From: Schizochytrium sp. TIO01
Lineage: Eukaryota > Sar > Bigyra > Thraustochytrida > Thraustochytriidae
DNA length: 64,000 nucleotides
Direction of reading: 5' to 3'
NCBI GenBank assembly: GCA_004764695.1
Contig: SMSO01000031.1
Span: 9,149,761-9,213,760, forward strand
Below are positions 12,916 through 24,880 of this stretch, piece by piece. A program made the translations under genes and the position numbers. The stretch's first letter is position 1. Each line of letters opens with the position of its first letter. Below the pieces are notes generated by a model. The model searched no databases. It saw only the letters and a program-made list of their open reading frames with translations, and had not been told where the DNA came from.

Positions 12916-14693
12916 AAGGGGGTGGCGTCTTCATAAGGCTTGGAATGTGTACCACATTTATTCTGTGATGAAGAGTGAGGGATAGCCCCATTCAGGTTTC
13001 CCAATTAGCACGGCGTAGATGTTGATGCATACTCAAAATATAATTCGTCAGACGTGTGCTATTGCGTGCTGAGATGGAAGTGCAGGTTGTCCCATTGTTG
13101 CGCAATAAACTTGGTAATGGGCGTACGATTGCAATGTTAAATTCTTTGTTTTTAATGGAAAATTAGCAGAAGGATCTTTTACTTAGATGGAATGAAAGTT
13201 TTCTTTGTTTTTTTCTTGTATTGAGATGTATGGCAAATACATTCATATAGAGAAACTTGTACAGAAATAGCCTCTTGAGAGGGCCAGGACGATGCAAAGT
13301 TATAAACAATCTTTTTTGGAAGTCGGCAATAAGGAAAAAATATTGTTGGTATGGATATAATGATATTTTTTCCGTATCAGAGCCAGAACATCTTTGTTTG
13401 CTAAGATCGGGAAAAAATGTATCAAGTTTTCAACTTTACACGTTATTTTATTATGTATAAAGTGGCGAATGCTTATCTTTTGAGTACTATTGTTATTTCA
13501 AAGGCTCGTGGGGTAGTAATAAGACCACCCAAATAGCTCTACTGTAATCTTATGAAGTAAAATATATATATATATCACTATTTAATTGAGTGATAAGGTG
13601 CACTGGAGAGCAAAGATCAGTATTCGTTAGAACACTTATTACAAAGAGTATGCAACTAAAAAGCTAGAGTTCTGGGTCTCAGTAATGAAACTCAGCTTGA
13701 CTTCAAACTATCACGCACACGCTTATTGAAATTATTTATAATACTGAGTTTAAAAGCGAATTTGATTCGTTGGCGGTGTGCAGAAATACACAACTTGCAA
13801 AAAAAAAAATGATCGTTTGAACCTGCTGGTTTCAGGTTTTGATTTCAGGTTTTTTACTAACATATGCCTTTCTTATCAAGTACCTAGTAATGAATCTTAA
13901 CCCTCCTTTATCCTTTCTTCCCCTCTCAATATTCTTTTAATAGTGCCGCGGTGCGTCCAAAAAGAACCCGTTGGAAAATTAATAAGAACTGGCTTCTTCT
14001 CTCAAGCTATTGCTGCAAAGTAAAGGTATTGTTCACTTTTCAATTTAAGTTTTCGTCTTGAATATGCAAGTTTCATCTCACTCAAGCAGCTTCTCTATAT
14101 ACTCAAACTATCTGTAGGTTAAGGTTGCCTCATTTGGGTTAGCGCACTTAGTATTTACTGTAGAACCCCTTCTATGTGCTCACTCCCCTTTAACAACTAA
14201 TATTTTAATATCAAGGTATAGATAACATCAAAGCTGGTCAACGGTTAGTATGGCCGTTACCTGTGATAAACATTGGCTCTGAGGCAAGTATGCTTCTTCT
14301 TTTCAAAAATACAATCAAATGTTCTGGCGTGGCTCCAGAGAGATGAAAGAAGAGAGAAGGAAAAAATGACCTTATTTAAAAGTAAAGTATAATAGGCAGA
14401 GAAGCGTTGAACGGCCATATTTTTAATAAATATTCGCAAGCAAGAGGGAAATGGAGCAGGGCGCACCGCGGCAGCAAAGCGCTAACTCTATTTTGGCAAG
14501 TACATCAAGAGGACCGGGTAGGTTCCACGAGGTGTGCTCGCCTCCAGAAATATATCGCGTGGATTAGTTGTCAAGGCTCGTTTTTTGCTGCGAGTTTTCG
14601 TACGCACAAGCATCGAAATTTATTCCGTCAGAGCTCCTATTTCATCTCGAGAGCAAAGCAAAGTTTGCAACTCCCGATCTTCGTCTAGTCAAG
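12916..14693. other. Intergenic DNA between retroelement relic and EGF-like gene
   Basis: AT-rich. The part from 12,916 to 13,140 may still belong to the retroelement (open minus-strand stretches broken by stops). The last few hundred bases should contain the promoter of the EGF-like gene. No other gene is supported. Confidence 0.4.
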
Positions 14694-15491
14694 ATGGTTA
14701 AGATTCAAGCCGTCCTTGCTGTTTTTGCAGCTGTCATTGGTATGGCACAGGCAGAATGTCCGAACCAGTGCAGCGGTCATGGTCGCTGCTCAAACTACCC
14801 TATGTCATTTTCCACAGCCACGCAGACTGTCCCAATGATTGCTCTTCCCACGGGCAGTGACTACAGTATCTATGGTTGGGATACAACTGCTTCAAAGAAG
14901 GACAGCTGCACTTGCTTTACACGCGTAGAGGATGGCACCACAGTGTACGCTTGGCAAGGCGCTGACTGCTCTGAACGCACCTGTCCGTATGGAAAATCCT
15001 GGGATGCCGCTCCATCCTCCGACAACGTTCACGATTTGCAAGTTGAATGCTCTGGACGAGGACTTTGTGATCGAAGCGCTGGTGTGTGTGAGTGTTTTAC
15101 TGGATATGAGGGTAAGGGTTGCCGTCGCAGTACCTGCCCGAACGACTGCAGTGGTCACGGTCGCTGCAAGACTCTTCATGAAATTGCGAAGCTTCGCTCC
15201 GAAAATTCTGATTGGGCTGACCTCACTGAATTCAGCTACACCACCATTCAGTATGAAAATGCTTGGGATGCTGACAAGATTCAGGGCTGTGAGTGCGATG
15301 CAGGCTACAAGGGTGCTGACTGTTCGCTTGTTGAGTGTCCCTCCACCACCGATCCTATGGGTGGTCCTGGCAGCGAGAGTGGTCGCGAATGCTCTGGGCG
15401 TGGTATTTGTGATTATTCATCAGGTGTCTGCAGCTGCTTTGATACTTACGGTGGTGACAAATGCGAAATCCAAAAACAGTCGTACCTGTAA
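14694..15491 (+). CDS. Secreted EGF-like cysteine-rich protein
   Basis: A 265-residue secreted protein. Residues 1-20 form a clear signal peptide (basic start, hydrophobic core, AQA cleavage site). The rest is built of EGF/tenascin-like modules: residues 22-98 (CPNQCSGHGRC, a long insert, then CTCF and GADCSERTC), 119-146 (CSGRGLCDRSAGVC), 148-215 (CPNDCSGHGRC, long insert, CECDAGYKGADC) and 233-259 (CSGRGICDYSSGVC). The alternation long-short-long-short shows that a two-module unit has been duplicated. There is no transmembrane segment or anchor at the C terminus. Such proteins are extracellular and often adhesive; the ligand cannot be told. The ATG at 14694 is preferred because it starts the signal peptide and has the context AAGATGG; the in-frame extension back to 14568 lacks these traits. 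It stands alone, with no gene within 2 kb. Confidence 0.85.
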   Translation: MVKIQAVLAVFAAVIGMAQAECPNQCSGHGRCSNYPMSFSTATQTVPMIALPTGSDYSIYGWDTTASKKDSCTCFTRVEDGTTVYAWQGADCSERTCPYGKSWDAAPSSDNVHDLQVECSGRGLCDRSAGVCECFTGYEGKGCRRSTCPNDCSGHGRCKTLHEIAKLRSENSDWADLTEFSYTTIQYENAWDADKIQGCECDAGYKGADCSLVECPSTTDPMGGPGSESGRECSGRGICDYSSGVCSCFDTYGGDKCEIQKQSYL

Positions 15492-17659
15492 ACTTTTAAT
15501 GCAAAAACTTAGAAACATTAAACTGAAAGGCTATCCTATCGAATTTTGATGACGATCTCTTTCTTGCTACTTCACATGTATGTTGATATTTTCAATTTTA
15601 AAGAACATTCCAGAATTGTGTTTTTATTAACTTTATACCCTTCAAGGAAAGAATAGCAGGGTTTATTAGATGGATTTGATGATGACTTAAGAGCTATGTA
15701 CATGGCATGCTCTCAATGGAGCATTGCAATTAGATGTGAAAATGAAAAGGATAACAAACAAACAAAATAAAAAATTGGAGACAAGAATACGAAAAGATAA
15801 AGATCTATAGTCTGCAAGACAGCATCTGCGGTTTTGCTGAGATCTCCAATCGAAGGAACTAGTGGACAAGACATTGCTAGGGTTCTTAGTGTCCCTTTAT
15901 GAAACCCTAGTAGACACAAGGTTTACAATAGAGCAAGAATAAACAGCCAGAGTCATGTGGCTACCAGAGTCAAGAACCAAAAGTGTGACTACATGATTAC
16001 CTACATCCAAGCATGGTATAACTTGAATCGATGGCTGTAGAGGTTGAATTGACCTAAGCCCATCGATTATCTCTAACACCTTTCAAGAATGTTTTAACCT
16101 CCTTAATTACTACATGAATTTATCTGTCCTAGAATTTATTCTCCAGAACAGCGGTTCGCTAACTCTTAAAGCAGCCTTCTTAAAGCCTTCATCAAGTCCC
16201 TTGCCTTCATCTTTACAGTCAACCTCAAGCTGACCAGAATCGTCTTTCAGCAGGTGTTAAATTAAGATGTATCATCACTTACAATTCTTTTCTAAAAGCT
16301 AGCTTTGAACAGATACTAAATCATAGCTTACAATGATCGCATTAGAATGTCTTAAACCAAGAGAGTTACTTAAATAAATATTCCTAGTCAACTTCCGCAG
16401 TCATTAGTTGCAAGTTCTTCCTGGAGAACTTCTCTACGAGCTTCAGCTAACCCTCAGTTAGATGGAGTATTCAAATATGAATATATTCAAATTCATGTCA
16501 AAGCTTAGTAATATAAATTATAATTTTATTTGTCTGGTAACTTTGTGAAAAAGCTGACATGAAATATTCTAATCGTGTATCTTCAAAGAAGTCCTGGGTT
16601 TTGGTTGTATAGTACAAACTATTATAATTCCCTTCTAGTCTTCCTGATTTATGATTGATATATTCAAAATTGCAATTGTGATGTGAGTGCGAGTCGGTTA
16701 TTTCCGAAGTCTTTCTGAAAGATGGAAGTTCACGATGGAATTAAGATAAGAGGCTTGGAGAATGTTTGAAGAATATTTAAAATGGCTTAGTACACTTCAG
16801 CATTTAGATTTAGAGATCTGCTACTCTTGGAATTGGACTTCCCGAGCAGACTGATGGTTGAAGAGACAAGTCCATCTAATTCTCTGAAGATCAAGTATGT
16901 CTTACTCCTCAAATCTCATTTAAATTCCAACATACTTGTTCTATTGTATGTGAATCTTCAGTTTTGATAAATTGCTTGAATCCACATGCCCAAATCTGGT
17001 TGTCTGGTAGTTCTAATTTTAAGTAGGGCATTTGAGGGCTTGCAATGGTATGCCAAAAAGTCTAGCAATGTCATGTGAGCATGTCCCTTCGTTCGCGGGA
17101 AGATGTCAACATTTATTTCTCAAGTTTGAGAAACGAAAGTGTTTTCCACCTAGATCATACTTTCGCACGACTCACAACTTCAAACACTATACCATACTTA
17201 ATACCATGCAACAGCTTTAAACATCGTGGTTTTTTGTCTCTCTTTTAAAGCTGTGCAATGACGACGAGCAAAGATTTTTTTTGTTTTTTTTAATGTTTCA
17301 TGTTCTCCAGGCAAGTATGGAATATTGATAAACTGACGCCATCCTGTATACTTTAAACGTGGTTTGAAGTTCGTTCGTACAATATGAGTTTAATAAGGAG
17401 ATTTCCATCTGAGACCCGATGAAGCAATACGAGAATGCCAATTGGTTGCTTATTATTTGCTGCCTGGGTAGGTCTCGAGTTTCGTATATATATTCTCTTG
17501 TACAATATGAGCTATTACAACTGCATTGGTGCCAAGTCGTTCAATACGATTCATGTATTAGATAATACTGTTGGTTAATATTTTAAAGTTTCCTGCGCGT
17601 AGGGTAGAGACGTATTTGCAGCTTATTTTATACCTCGCGTCAAGGATTATATCATTTAA
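15492..17659. other. AT-rich intergenic DNA with relic fragments
   Basis: Apart from the protease-like fragment at 15,713-16,079, no gene is supported. A plus-strand segment at about 17,046-17,120 resembles the minus-strand DNA at 15,841-15,910 (shared core CTAGCAATGTC followed by TTCCTTCG or a close variant), so the two may be inverted copies of the same old element. Confidence 0.35.
15713..16079 (-). pseudogene. Retroelement protease-like fragment (DSGS motif)
   Basis: A minus-strand open stretch contains LLVLDSGSHMTLAVYS, which resembles the active-site region of retroelement aspartic proteases, especially the LDSGS form of BEL/Pao-type elements. The frame then breaks and continues in another frame for about 50 codons. 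No Gag, reverse transcriptase or integrase motif is visible nearby. The motif is short, so a chance match is possible. Confidence 0.25.
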
Positions 17660-18163
17660 TCAAAAGCTGTTGCTATCTTTCTCTTCGACACGAAACTGAG
17701 CAAGTGTCTGTTCTCTTAAGGCATCTAGCTCTTCTTTTCTTTGGCGATATGCAATATTACGCTGTTGGCTTTCTTCAATCTTTGCATTGAGCCCTGCTAA
17801 TAGTTTCGTTTGCCGGGCTCGTTCTTCCTTGCGCTGATGGGCAAGTTTTTGTTCACGCGAATTCTCATGTGCAAAGCGTTGTACAAGAGCATCTGTAAGC
17901 TGGATTGGTTCATCAACCTCGGCGTTTTTAAGATGCCGTAGCATTATTGAGCGTTGATATAAGCCATCATCGTCTGATACTCTTGCATCACGGTGAACCT
18001 GAGATTTTGTGTCATGTAGCATAGCTTGCATGCGTGACTGGTTTTGTGTTCGCAGCCATCTCACGTATGCTAGCTCGACCTCGAGTTGCTCCTTCCGCGA
18101 CTTCCTCTTTGCAAGCTCAGAAAAATCCGAGTCACTGTCTACGTCAGTATCTTCGCGCTGCAT
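17660..18163 (-). CDS. Small coiled-coil protein, function unknown
   Basis: A 167-residue intact reading frame from an ATG at 18163 to a stop at 17660. I do not recognise the family. The N-terminal ~20 residues are acidic and Ser/Asp-rich (DTDVDSDSDFSELAKRK), followed by a basic/charged helix (about 20-55) and a long charged coiled coil from about residue 95 to the end, rich in Glu, Arg, Gln and Lys. There is no signal peptide or membrane segment. Its composition is like that of axonemal, centrosomal or splicing-associated coiled-coil proteins, but nothing decides between these. The GC content and codon use match real genes rather than the AT-rich surroundings, which supports it being translated. 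Confidence 0.7.
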   Translation of the reverse strand: MQREDTDVDSDSDFSELAKRKSRKEQLEVELAYVRWLRTQNQSRMQAMLHDTKSQVHRDARVSDDDGLYQRSIMLRHLKNAEVDEPIQLTDALVQRFAHENSREQKLAHQRKEERARQTKLLAGLNAKIEESQQRNIAYRQRKEELDALREQTLAQFRVEEKDSNSF

Positions 18164-19488
18164 TATAGTCTTTAGTTTCTGTTGCGTGCCCCTGCCAGCT
18201 TAAAAGCTTCAGCAAACAGCAGGGTCTTGTGTTCCCCTGCTCCCTAGAGCTAAGACTAGACTCTGCGTCGCTTGCTCAGCGCACGTACTTCAGCCGCATG
18301 CCTCCACTGGCGATGCTGCGCAGTCAAAAACTGATGTAGAAAGCAGCTTGTGCAATAGTTTGTGGAAAATAACAACAAAAAAAATACTCACAGCTCAACG
18401 GATCGTTTAATGAAGTAGTAAAAGAATTTTTGTTGCAATCCAATTCGAATGACATGTTTTAGTGTTAAATAACCAAAGTGAAACTTCGTATTAAAGAATT
18501 CAATAAGGCAATTCACAAAGTTCGTATGTTTATGACAACCTAAGGCACGATAGAGTTTATTGAAATCTGAAAGTTTATCTTCTTGCTTGTGCAAACTTTG
18601 AATTTCGCATGTTGTATAATTAAAATATTCAAGGAATAGTATATCCCTGGTTAGATCTAAATATCAATATTAGGTAGTGATCAGGACATGCAAATATAAG
18701 GAGAGTGACATATTGTATAATAAAAATATTCAAGGAATAGTATCTCCCTGCTTAGATTTAAGTATGCTTTGCTGCCAATATTAGGTAGTGATCAGGACAT
18801 GCAAGCATAAGCTGCTAGTGGCTGCCTGGCACTAAAGAAAATGTCAGCTCAAGACGTGATACGTGCCAAACTGCATAGCGTAAACACTGTTTTCTGATCA
18901 TTTGCTTTGCTCAGAAGAATGTATTCCCCAAAAGTATATTCTGTTGATTCAATAGTCTATTCCCAAAGAGCTGCTGATATTTATTTATGCTACAGCTCCA
19001 TAATAGCTCCAACCTATTCAAGTCAATCTGTTATTTGAGCTGGTGAGAGCTCATAACCTTGAGAGAGCTTCTATCGCTCGTTTAATTCTGCTTCTGCCCT
19101 GTTTTGACTGTGCCAAAATATACAAGCTTCGAGAGCCTTCTTATTGGTTGGCCGGTCTGCTTGTTCTACAATCAAACCGATACAAAAGTTAGAATTTTGG
19201 TTTTCCCGGCAAACCATCAGTCTCTCCCAATCTACGTCAGCTAGTCGGGAGTGTTTTCTTTACATGAAAGAAATATTATTTCTTCCTAGGCCTACATATA
19301 TAGCACTGCGCAGCAGGAAGGGCATTGTCCTATCAGCCAGGAAATCTAGTTTCCTCTCATTTTATAATATATATATATTGTCCCATTCAATCACAGGAAT
19401 GAATCCATGGCATACGCTTCACAAATGGCCCCAGTCCAAGTGTCACGGCCAATCCAAGTGACTCTCCGTCTGAAAATCCCACGCTGCT
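18164..19488. other. Intergenic DNA
   Basis: The first ~150 bases are GC-richer and should contain the promoter and leader of the coiled-coil gene. Downstream is AT-rich and holds the direct duplication at 18,612-18,811. No gene is supported. Confidence 0.45.
18612..18811. repeat. Direct tandem duplication of ~90-100 bases
   Basis: Two copies, 18,612-18,700 and 18,713-18,811. Both begin TTGTATAAT(T/A), contain ATATTCAAGGAATAGTAT and TCCCTG(G/C)TTAGAT, and end with ATATTAGGTAGTGATCAGGA plus CATGCAA. The second copy has an extra ~12 bases (ATGCTTTGCTGC-like) in the middle and a few substitutions. No flanking open frame. Confidence 0.85.
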
Positions 19489-19843
19489 TTAAGACGCTGC
19501 CTCTGAGCTCGCGCCCGAGTCTATATTCGCCGAACCATTCATCTGTAGTGGCTTCTGGCTGGAAGTGTTGATGCTCTCCCTCACATGCACAATCCGCGAA
19601 AGAAGATCATGCCAGCCATCATCATCACTACCGCTACTGATGTCGCCAACACAGCGTTAAAGATCGCCTCCGCCACGGTTTGCAGTTGCTGCTGAGCTAT
19701 AGAGAGACGAAAGTTTTGCGGGGGGCACACCTCTAAGTTTGCGGCGGCATAAACTCAGCCCTGTCCTGCAAAGCACGCGCGTAGTCGGTCTCAAGATCTT
19801 CCAAGCTGGCGGCCAGAAGCGGGTGCGCTTTGCGTTGTTCTAG
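19489..19843 (-). pseudogene. GC-rich coding relic, family unknown
   Basis: On the minus strand, protein-like stretches follow each other in shifting frames: a helical piece with LEDLETDYARALQDRAEF (around 19,810-19,750) that ends in TAG, then QQQLQTVAEAIFNAV (around 19,690-19,640), then after a one-base shift GDISSGSDDDGWHDLLSRIV, which runs on to a TAA at 19,489-19,491. This looks like the C-terminal end of a hydrophilic protein. A pyrimidine-rich segment ending in TATAG precedes the second piece, so an intron is also conceivable. GC content is well above that of the surroundings. Confidence 0.35.
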
Positions 19844-20739
19844 CTAGGCTGCTGCAACCAGTGCGAGTCTGAGTGACCAAGCAATAAAACTTATTTACAT
19901 GTCGCACCGAGCAATGGATAACAAGTCCAGCATCGGCCTTTTAAAAGCCCCTTTCTTCAACTTACTTAGCAATTCCTAATACTTGCTCGCTTTCTCAGGC
20001 GACGTGGGATCCAACTGTCCTTGTGATCACTTGGATCGCGACACCCAAGAATGAAACGCTGATTTGCCTGTCCACCTCTATTACCTTACCTGAACTTCAA
20101 GAAATAAAAGGGGATAGAGTACGCAGATAAATATATCTACCTACAAGGACAGACTTCGAGGAACTTTCATATTGAAAATGTCTTTTTCGAGCAGCGGTGA
20201 AAGTAAATAAGGCCAACCTGAAGGAAAGGTCGAGTGTGTGGACTTAGCGCAGTCCATTTAGCTTTCGAGTGACTGACCGACTTGAACTAAAGATACTATG
20301 TTTTTGGTTTTGTTTTTTTAAGTAAAGGTGTATGACTTGGAGAAAATAAATTATTTGAGGTGCAGTTTGTAAGTTGGTTCTTGATTCACCCCTTCCACGG
20401 GCGCTTGAAGTTTGAAATTGAAGGAATCTGAATTTTATTTGATTTGTTCCTTCTTCCTCGAGTTCTTTTCTCATGATTTAGTTTTTAGTTTTCAATTTGT
20501 ATACATTCCTATATACCCCTGAGCTATTTACGTATATATAAATAACTTGCCATTAAGGAAGGTGGCTGACTGACTGACTGACTTTACTTGAAAAAAACCT
20601 TTTCGAGTAATTAAAAACAAATCGACGACCAGAATGTTTTATAATGAAAGAACAAACAACCCCTTAAAAGAAACAAAAAGAAACAAAAATAACTTCAGCC
20701 ATTATCAAGTAAGTGGCCGCGAAGTCGTGCTTCCCCAAA

Positions 20740-21660
20740 TTCGCACCCAAGAGGTAGTAGGTAGCGAGTCTCTCCCCTTGAAGCATGCGCTCTGGCGACG
20801 CCTCTGGCACCTCTCCCACTCCAAGCTCGTCTTCTTATCTATACCCAGACACTCCTGCACGTTTCACCCATTTATTCGCGCCTCAGTCTCGGCTTCTCTG
20901 GGCTTTTGAGCCTCGAGACGTACGCCGCTGCTGCCCATAGGTTTCCCCGCAGCGCGCACATGTTCCCCCGGCGTCTAGCAAAGCACTATCAGAGGCTAGC
21001 GCCGGAAGATCCAGGTTTCTTCCGGCTGACCTCGTTTCAGTCTCAGGTCACTTGGAGATCCAACTGGCCAACTAAGCCGCAAGGTATGCCGTAGCGCAGT
21101 CACTTGGATTCGCGGCGCTGGCAGCGCTGAGATTGACAGCGAGGAGGACCTGGAGGCCGGAGGCCGATCGCTCGGCGGACGCAAAGGACGCACGGGGTGG
21201 CAGGGGCGGAAAGCCACACGGTTTGGGGCTTCCGAGAGCGATGGAAGGCGGCTTTAGGCTAAAGCCTCCTTGGTTTTCTTGGATGGTCACGACTTCTTTT
21301 GCTTCTTTTGCTCCTAATTCTTCTGTGCGTCCTACCCATAAGTGCTCGAGGCAGAACAGCTTCGAGACCAGCAAGCTTGCGAGCGTGTATAAAGCAGACA
21401 CGTGCAGGAACCCTGGCGATGAGAAGCTCCTGAGGCCAAAGGAGATCGCGGAGTCTTGAGGTGGGGTGGAGAACTCGTCCTCAGGCGTGAACTTGTAATT
21501 GAAGTCTATTGCAAGTTTCGTGCTCAAGGCAAACGAGAAAGCACGCAACGAGCCAAACTTGGCAAGGGCCCTCTTACAGTTGTGTCTTTGTCAGCGACAC
21601 TTGCACTTGGAACTGCCTTTAGTCGCTCGGCTCCGGGGTGGTGAAAGGAACTTTGGCCTC
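20740..21660. other. GC-rich island resembling decayed coding DNA
   Basis: About 900 bases are clearly GC-richer than the flanks and have medium-length open frames on both strands (minus strand 21,072-21,548, 158 codons from a TTG; plus strand 21,133-21,459). None has an ATG-initiated frame with a recognisable domain, and no strand is clearly favoured. It could be a dead gene, a promoter or a non-coding transcript. Confidence 0.3.
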
Positions 21661-22945
21661 AGACGGAGGTATCGCTGAGAGTGGGTTTATACACCTGCCA
21701 GAAAGCACATTCTTCATTCCCTGTTCTAGCGGGTGATACTTTATTTTTTCATAGGTTACGTGAGCATAATTTATCGCCAATGTAGGGCTCCCCGAAGAGG
21801 TGTCTCTTCGAGCCTGAGCATGAGCTTGGGCTGATTGACTGACCTCGATGACTCTATTGAAGTCTTTTCAATTTTGTTTCCCTCGCCGACAGCTAGCATC
21901 CACCCCTCTTCAAGAAAGTACCTGATAGTTGCTGACCTAGAACTTGCATCTTGTTTAATCAGACTGTTGTCCTTGCAGAGGCCAGAAATGGAGGCATCAA
22001 GGAAGCAAGTGTAGTCGCGTCGTTGGTTTATCTCTCTTTGTGATATAAAATGCTCTATATGGCAATGTTCTTCCTAACTCTAGTAAGTCGTTCGGTGAAA
22101 GCGGCGGCGACACTTGGATCCCAGACAAGTAATGAAGACCTGGAAATATGCATTTAAAGAAAGACACCTTTGACTATGGTACTTTACTGCACATCATCAC
22201 TGCGGCATAGTCATGGTGACGGCCCTCCCACGTTTAGGAGCACGCTCTGCAAGCCTTGTGTTCTTCTCGGAGCCACGAAGTATGCCCCTGGCATCTTCTC
22301 ATTGCAAGCACGTTAAGCATGTTCAATCCGAAATAAATAATGACAATGTTTTTTGTTTTGTTTTTTATTTTTAATTTTAAAAAAATACTCTGAATATAGT
22401 TATTACTAGCAAAATCAGTAACAAGAAGAGTATATCTTTACTAGCTAGAGATCCCTATATTACTTTATTTCATTTTAAAAATTAAAATAAAAACTATAAT
22501 AAAACCGAATAACAAATAACAAAATAACTTCGTAGTGAAGGTTATCAAACAACATTAAAAAAATGTTCACACAAAATCTCACATCATAGGTACTGCCAAT
22601 TCCAAAGAGTTGAAACAAATAACTCACATACACACATACTCTCACACGCACACACCACTCTGAGTGATTGGCAAACTGACCGATTGATTGAATCGAATAG
22701 TTGAATAATTGCATGCCTCAATGGAGGATGACACAGAAACCACCTAACTCCTCAGCTGCCGAAACTGCTTCGAGTTCCCGCCGTCTGATCCAAATCCAGC
22801 CTTCCTGGATCCTGCTCTTCAGAGGAAGTGCTGACGGCATCGCTTTCAGGCTGAGGTTGTGAGCAGACAACCTGAAACAGACAGCGCTCTTAATCATTCA
22901 CCCCAGAGCCCAAGCTCGCTCCGAGGCGCCTCATGAGCGCAGAAA

Positions 22946-23010
22946 ATGAATGAATGAATGATTGATTGATTGAATGAATGAATGCGTGAATGCATGAATG
23001 CATGAATGCG
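22946..23010. repeat. (GAAT/GATT/GCAT)n tetranucleotide array
   Basis: Tandem GAAT units passing into GATT and then ATGCATGA variants, seen directly. Confidence 0.9.
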
Positions 23011-23338
23011 CTTACTCCAAGCGAATGAATGAGTGAACGATGGAACGATGGATGTGTGAAAGGTCTGCAGGAGTTCTGACCTGCTCAGCGTGGATTCATC
23101 GATTGATGCCGACGAGCGAGCGAGAGAGCTAGCTAGCTAGCTAGCCAGCTACGGCAGCTCGAGGCCTGTCCACACCGCCTCGGTGGTCTCGACGTGGTCA
23201 CGAGAACGAAGTCGAGTTGATCGTCTCGAGAAGCTGCTGCGCTCGTCGAGGACTTGCCTCTTCAAGATCTCCTCATCGAGAACTTGGCCTAGACCTCGGG
23301 CAGCCCGGCAGGAGGACAGCAGCAGCAACGGCGGCGGC

Positions 23339-23371
<33 letters not shown>

Positions 23372-23903
23372 CACGCCCTCGAGGTCGAGGCCAGCGCAGA
23401 CGCTGAAGGAGAAGCGGAGCAGGAGACGGCGCCGGAGAGGATACCACTTCTGCTCGGGAGACCGCCGTATCCTGCACCGTCGGCCTCGGTAGACGGGGCC
23501 CCGGAGCGGGGCGGCAGCGTTGGCGACGGAGGGGGCGGCGAGCGGCAGCGGCAGCAGCAGCGGCAGAGAGCGCAGAGGAGGCGGCGATGGAGGGACGACG
23601 GCGATGGCGTTGGCGACGATCCGAGTCGCGGAGGAAGTGCGGCAGTCCTATCTTTTTGGATTCTCCTGAACGACTGCCAAAAGCTCTCTTTATTTTTTGT
23701 TCTTCTCTTTCTTTAATTTTTAATTTTAAAAGAAAAGAAAAGCAAAGAAAAGCAAAGAAAAGAAAAGAAAAACAAGTTCCTGCATTGTTATTTGCATGAA
23801 ATGACATGATGGATTTTCATTTTATAATTATTATAACTTCAATTAAAGTATATATATATATATATGCAGATATACGTCATATGATAGGCAGTTGAGTAAA
23901 AAC

Positions 23904-23943
23904 GATTTGTTTTGTTTTGTTTTGTTTTGTTTTGTTTTGTTTT
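23904..23943. repeat. (TTTTG)n microsatellite
   Basis: Seven or so tandem TTTTG units. Confidence 0.95.
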
Positions 23944-24880
23944 TACTTATCACAATACGTAATCAGGTGCCTGAGTAGTAGACGTGTAGGATTGATCTGC
24001 ATGGGTGTGATTGTTTTGACTTGGTTTTCTTGAAGAGCAAGCCAAGGGAATGAATGACAGGAGTAGTCTCTGAGAGTGATTTGTTTGGGTAAAAAGGAAT
24101 ACAACGTATTCAGCTGTCTTTGTAGCAAGAGACTGCCATGGCTTTGTTCGAGGGACCGTAGTGAGACGATTTTTTATAATGGTTTGAGCAAAGTCTCTTC
24201 AAGCTCATACCTGCACACTACTACTAATTATTCTTCAATTGTACTCTTTTCGGTTTTGTCGAAAGAATGTCTATCCTACGAAACGAGGAAGTTTCTCTCG
24301 TCAATGCGATCTTTGTCTCAGTCAGCTCTTTCTCGAGGATATAAGGGGCGTATGCTGCGCTCTACTGCAGCAGGTAAACCAAACTCTAGTCGTGAAAATC
24401 GGATCGTGGGTCGAGACTTCGCATTCGACAGTGGGGAGGGGTTTCTTCGCTTCAAGCTGTACTCCTTTTGTGTGATGCTGCCCATGAGTGGTCGGTGCCT
24501 CACACCCACTTTGAGCTACATCCTTTAAAACTTGAAGAGTGGTCTTCTGCCTCAAATTATATTGCATTGATCAAGCTTTTGGAATGCGAAAAAACTTTTG
24601 TTGGGAAAAACAAAAAAAGAATAGGAACTAAATACTTTTTCTCCTTAGTTCTGACTGTGTGTTTGAAATCGGAAGGAGAGATCTCGCGGGTTTAAATTGA
24701 GATCGCTGCATACAGATCTGTTTATGCTCTAAATATTAACTTGTAGTAAGTTTTGAAACGCAAAGCACTCTGAGATGCCAAAGAAAGGAAAAAGAAAGCG
24801 TAGCAAATCCCAAACTATTGAAAAAGATTAAATCGTAGACACGAGTCGATTCTGTCTCTGCGTAACCAAAGAAGCTCAAA

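Larger units (their letters stand above)
21661..24880. other. Intergenic DNA 5' of the alcohol dehydrogenase gene
   Basis: AT-rich DNA with several simple repeats: GAAT units at 22,946-23,010, AGCT units at 23,130-23,150 and a GC-rich, CAG/GGC-rich block at 23,180-23,660 that encodes only low-complexity Ser/Gln/Arg frames. AAAAG units lie near 23,727-23,775 and TTTTG units at 23,904-23,943. Between 24,076 and 24,567 frames are open on both strands but no motif is seen. No gene is called. Confidence 0.45.

Noticed and set aside
23183-23807. Long frames on both strands in the CAG/GGC-rich block
   Set aside because: Low complexity in every frame, no conserved motif, and openness on both strands is expected from GC-rich triplet repeats.
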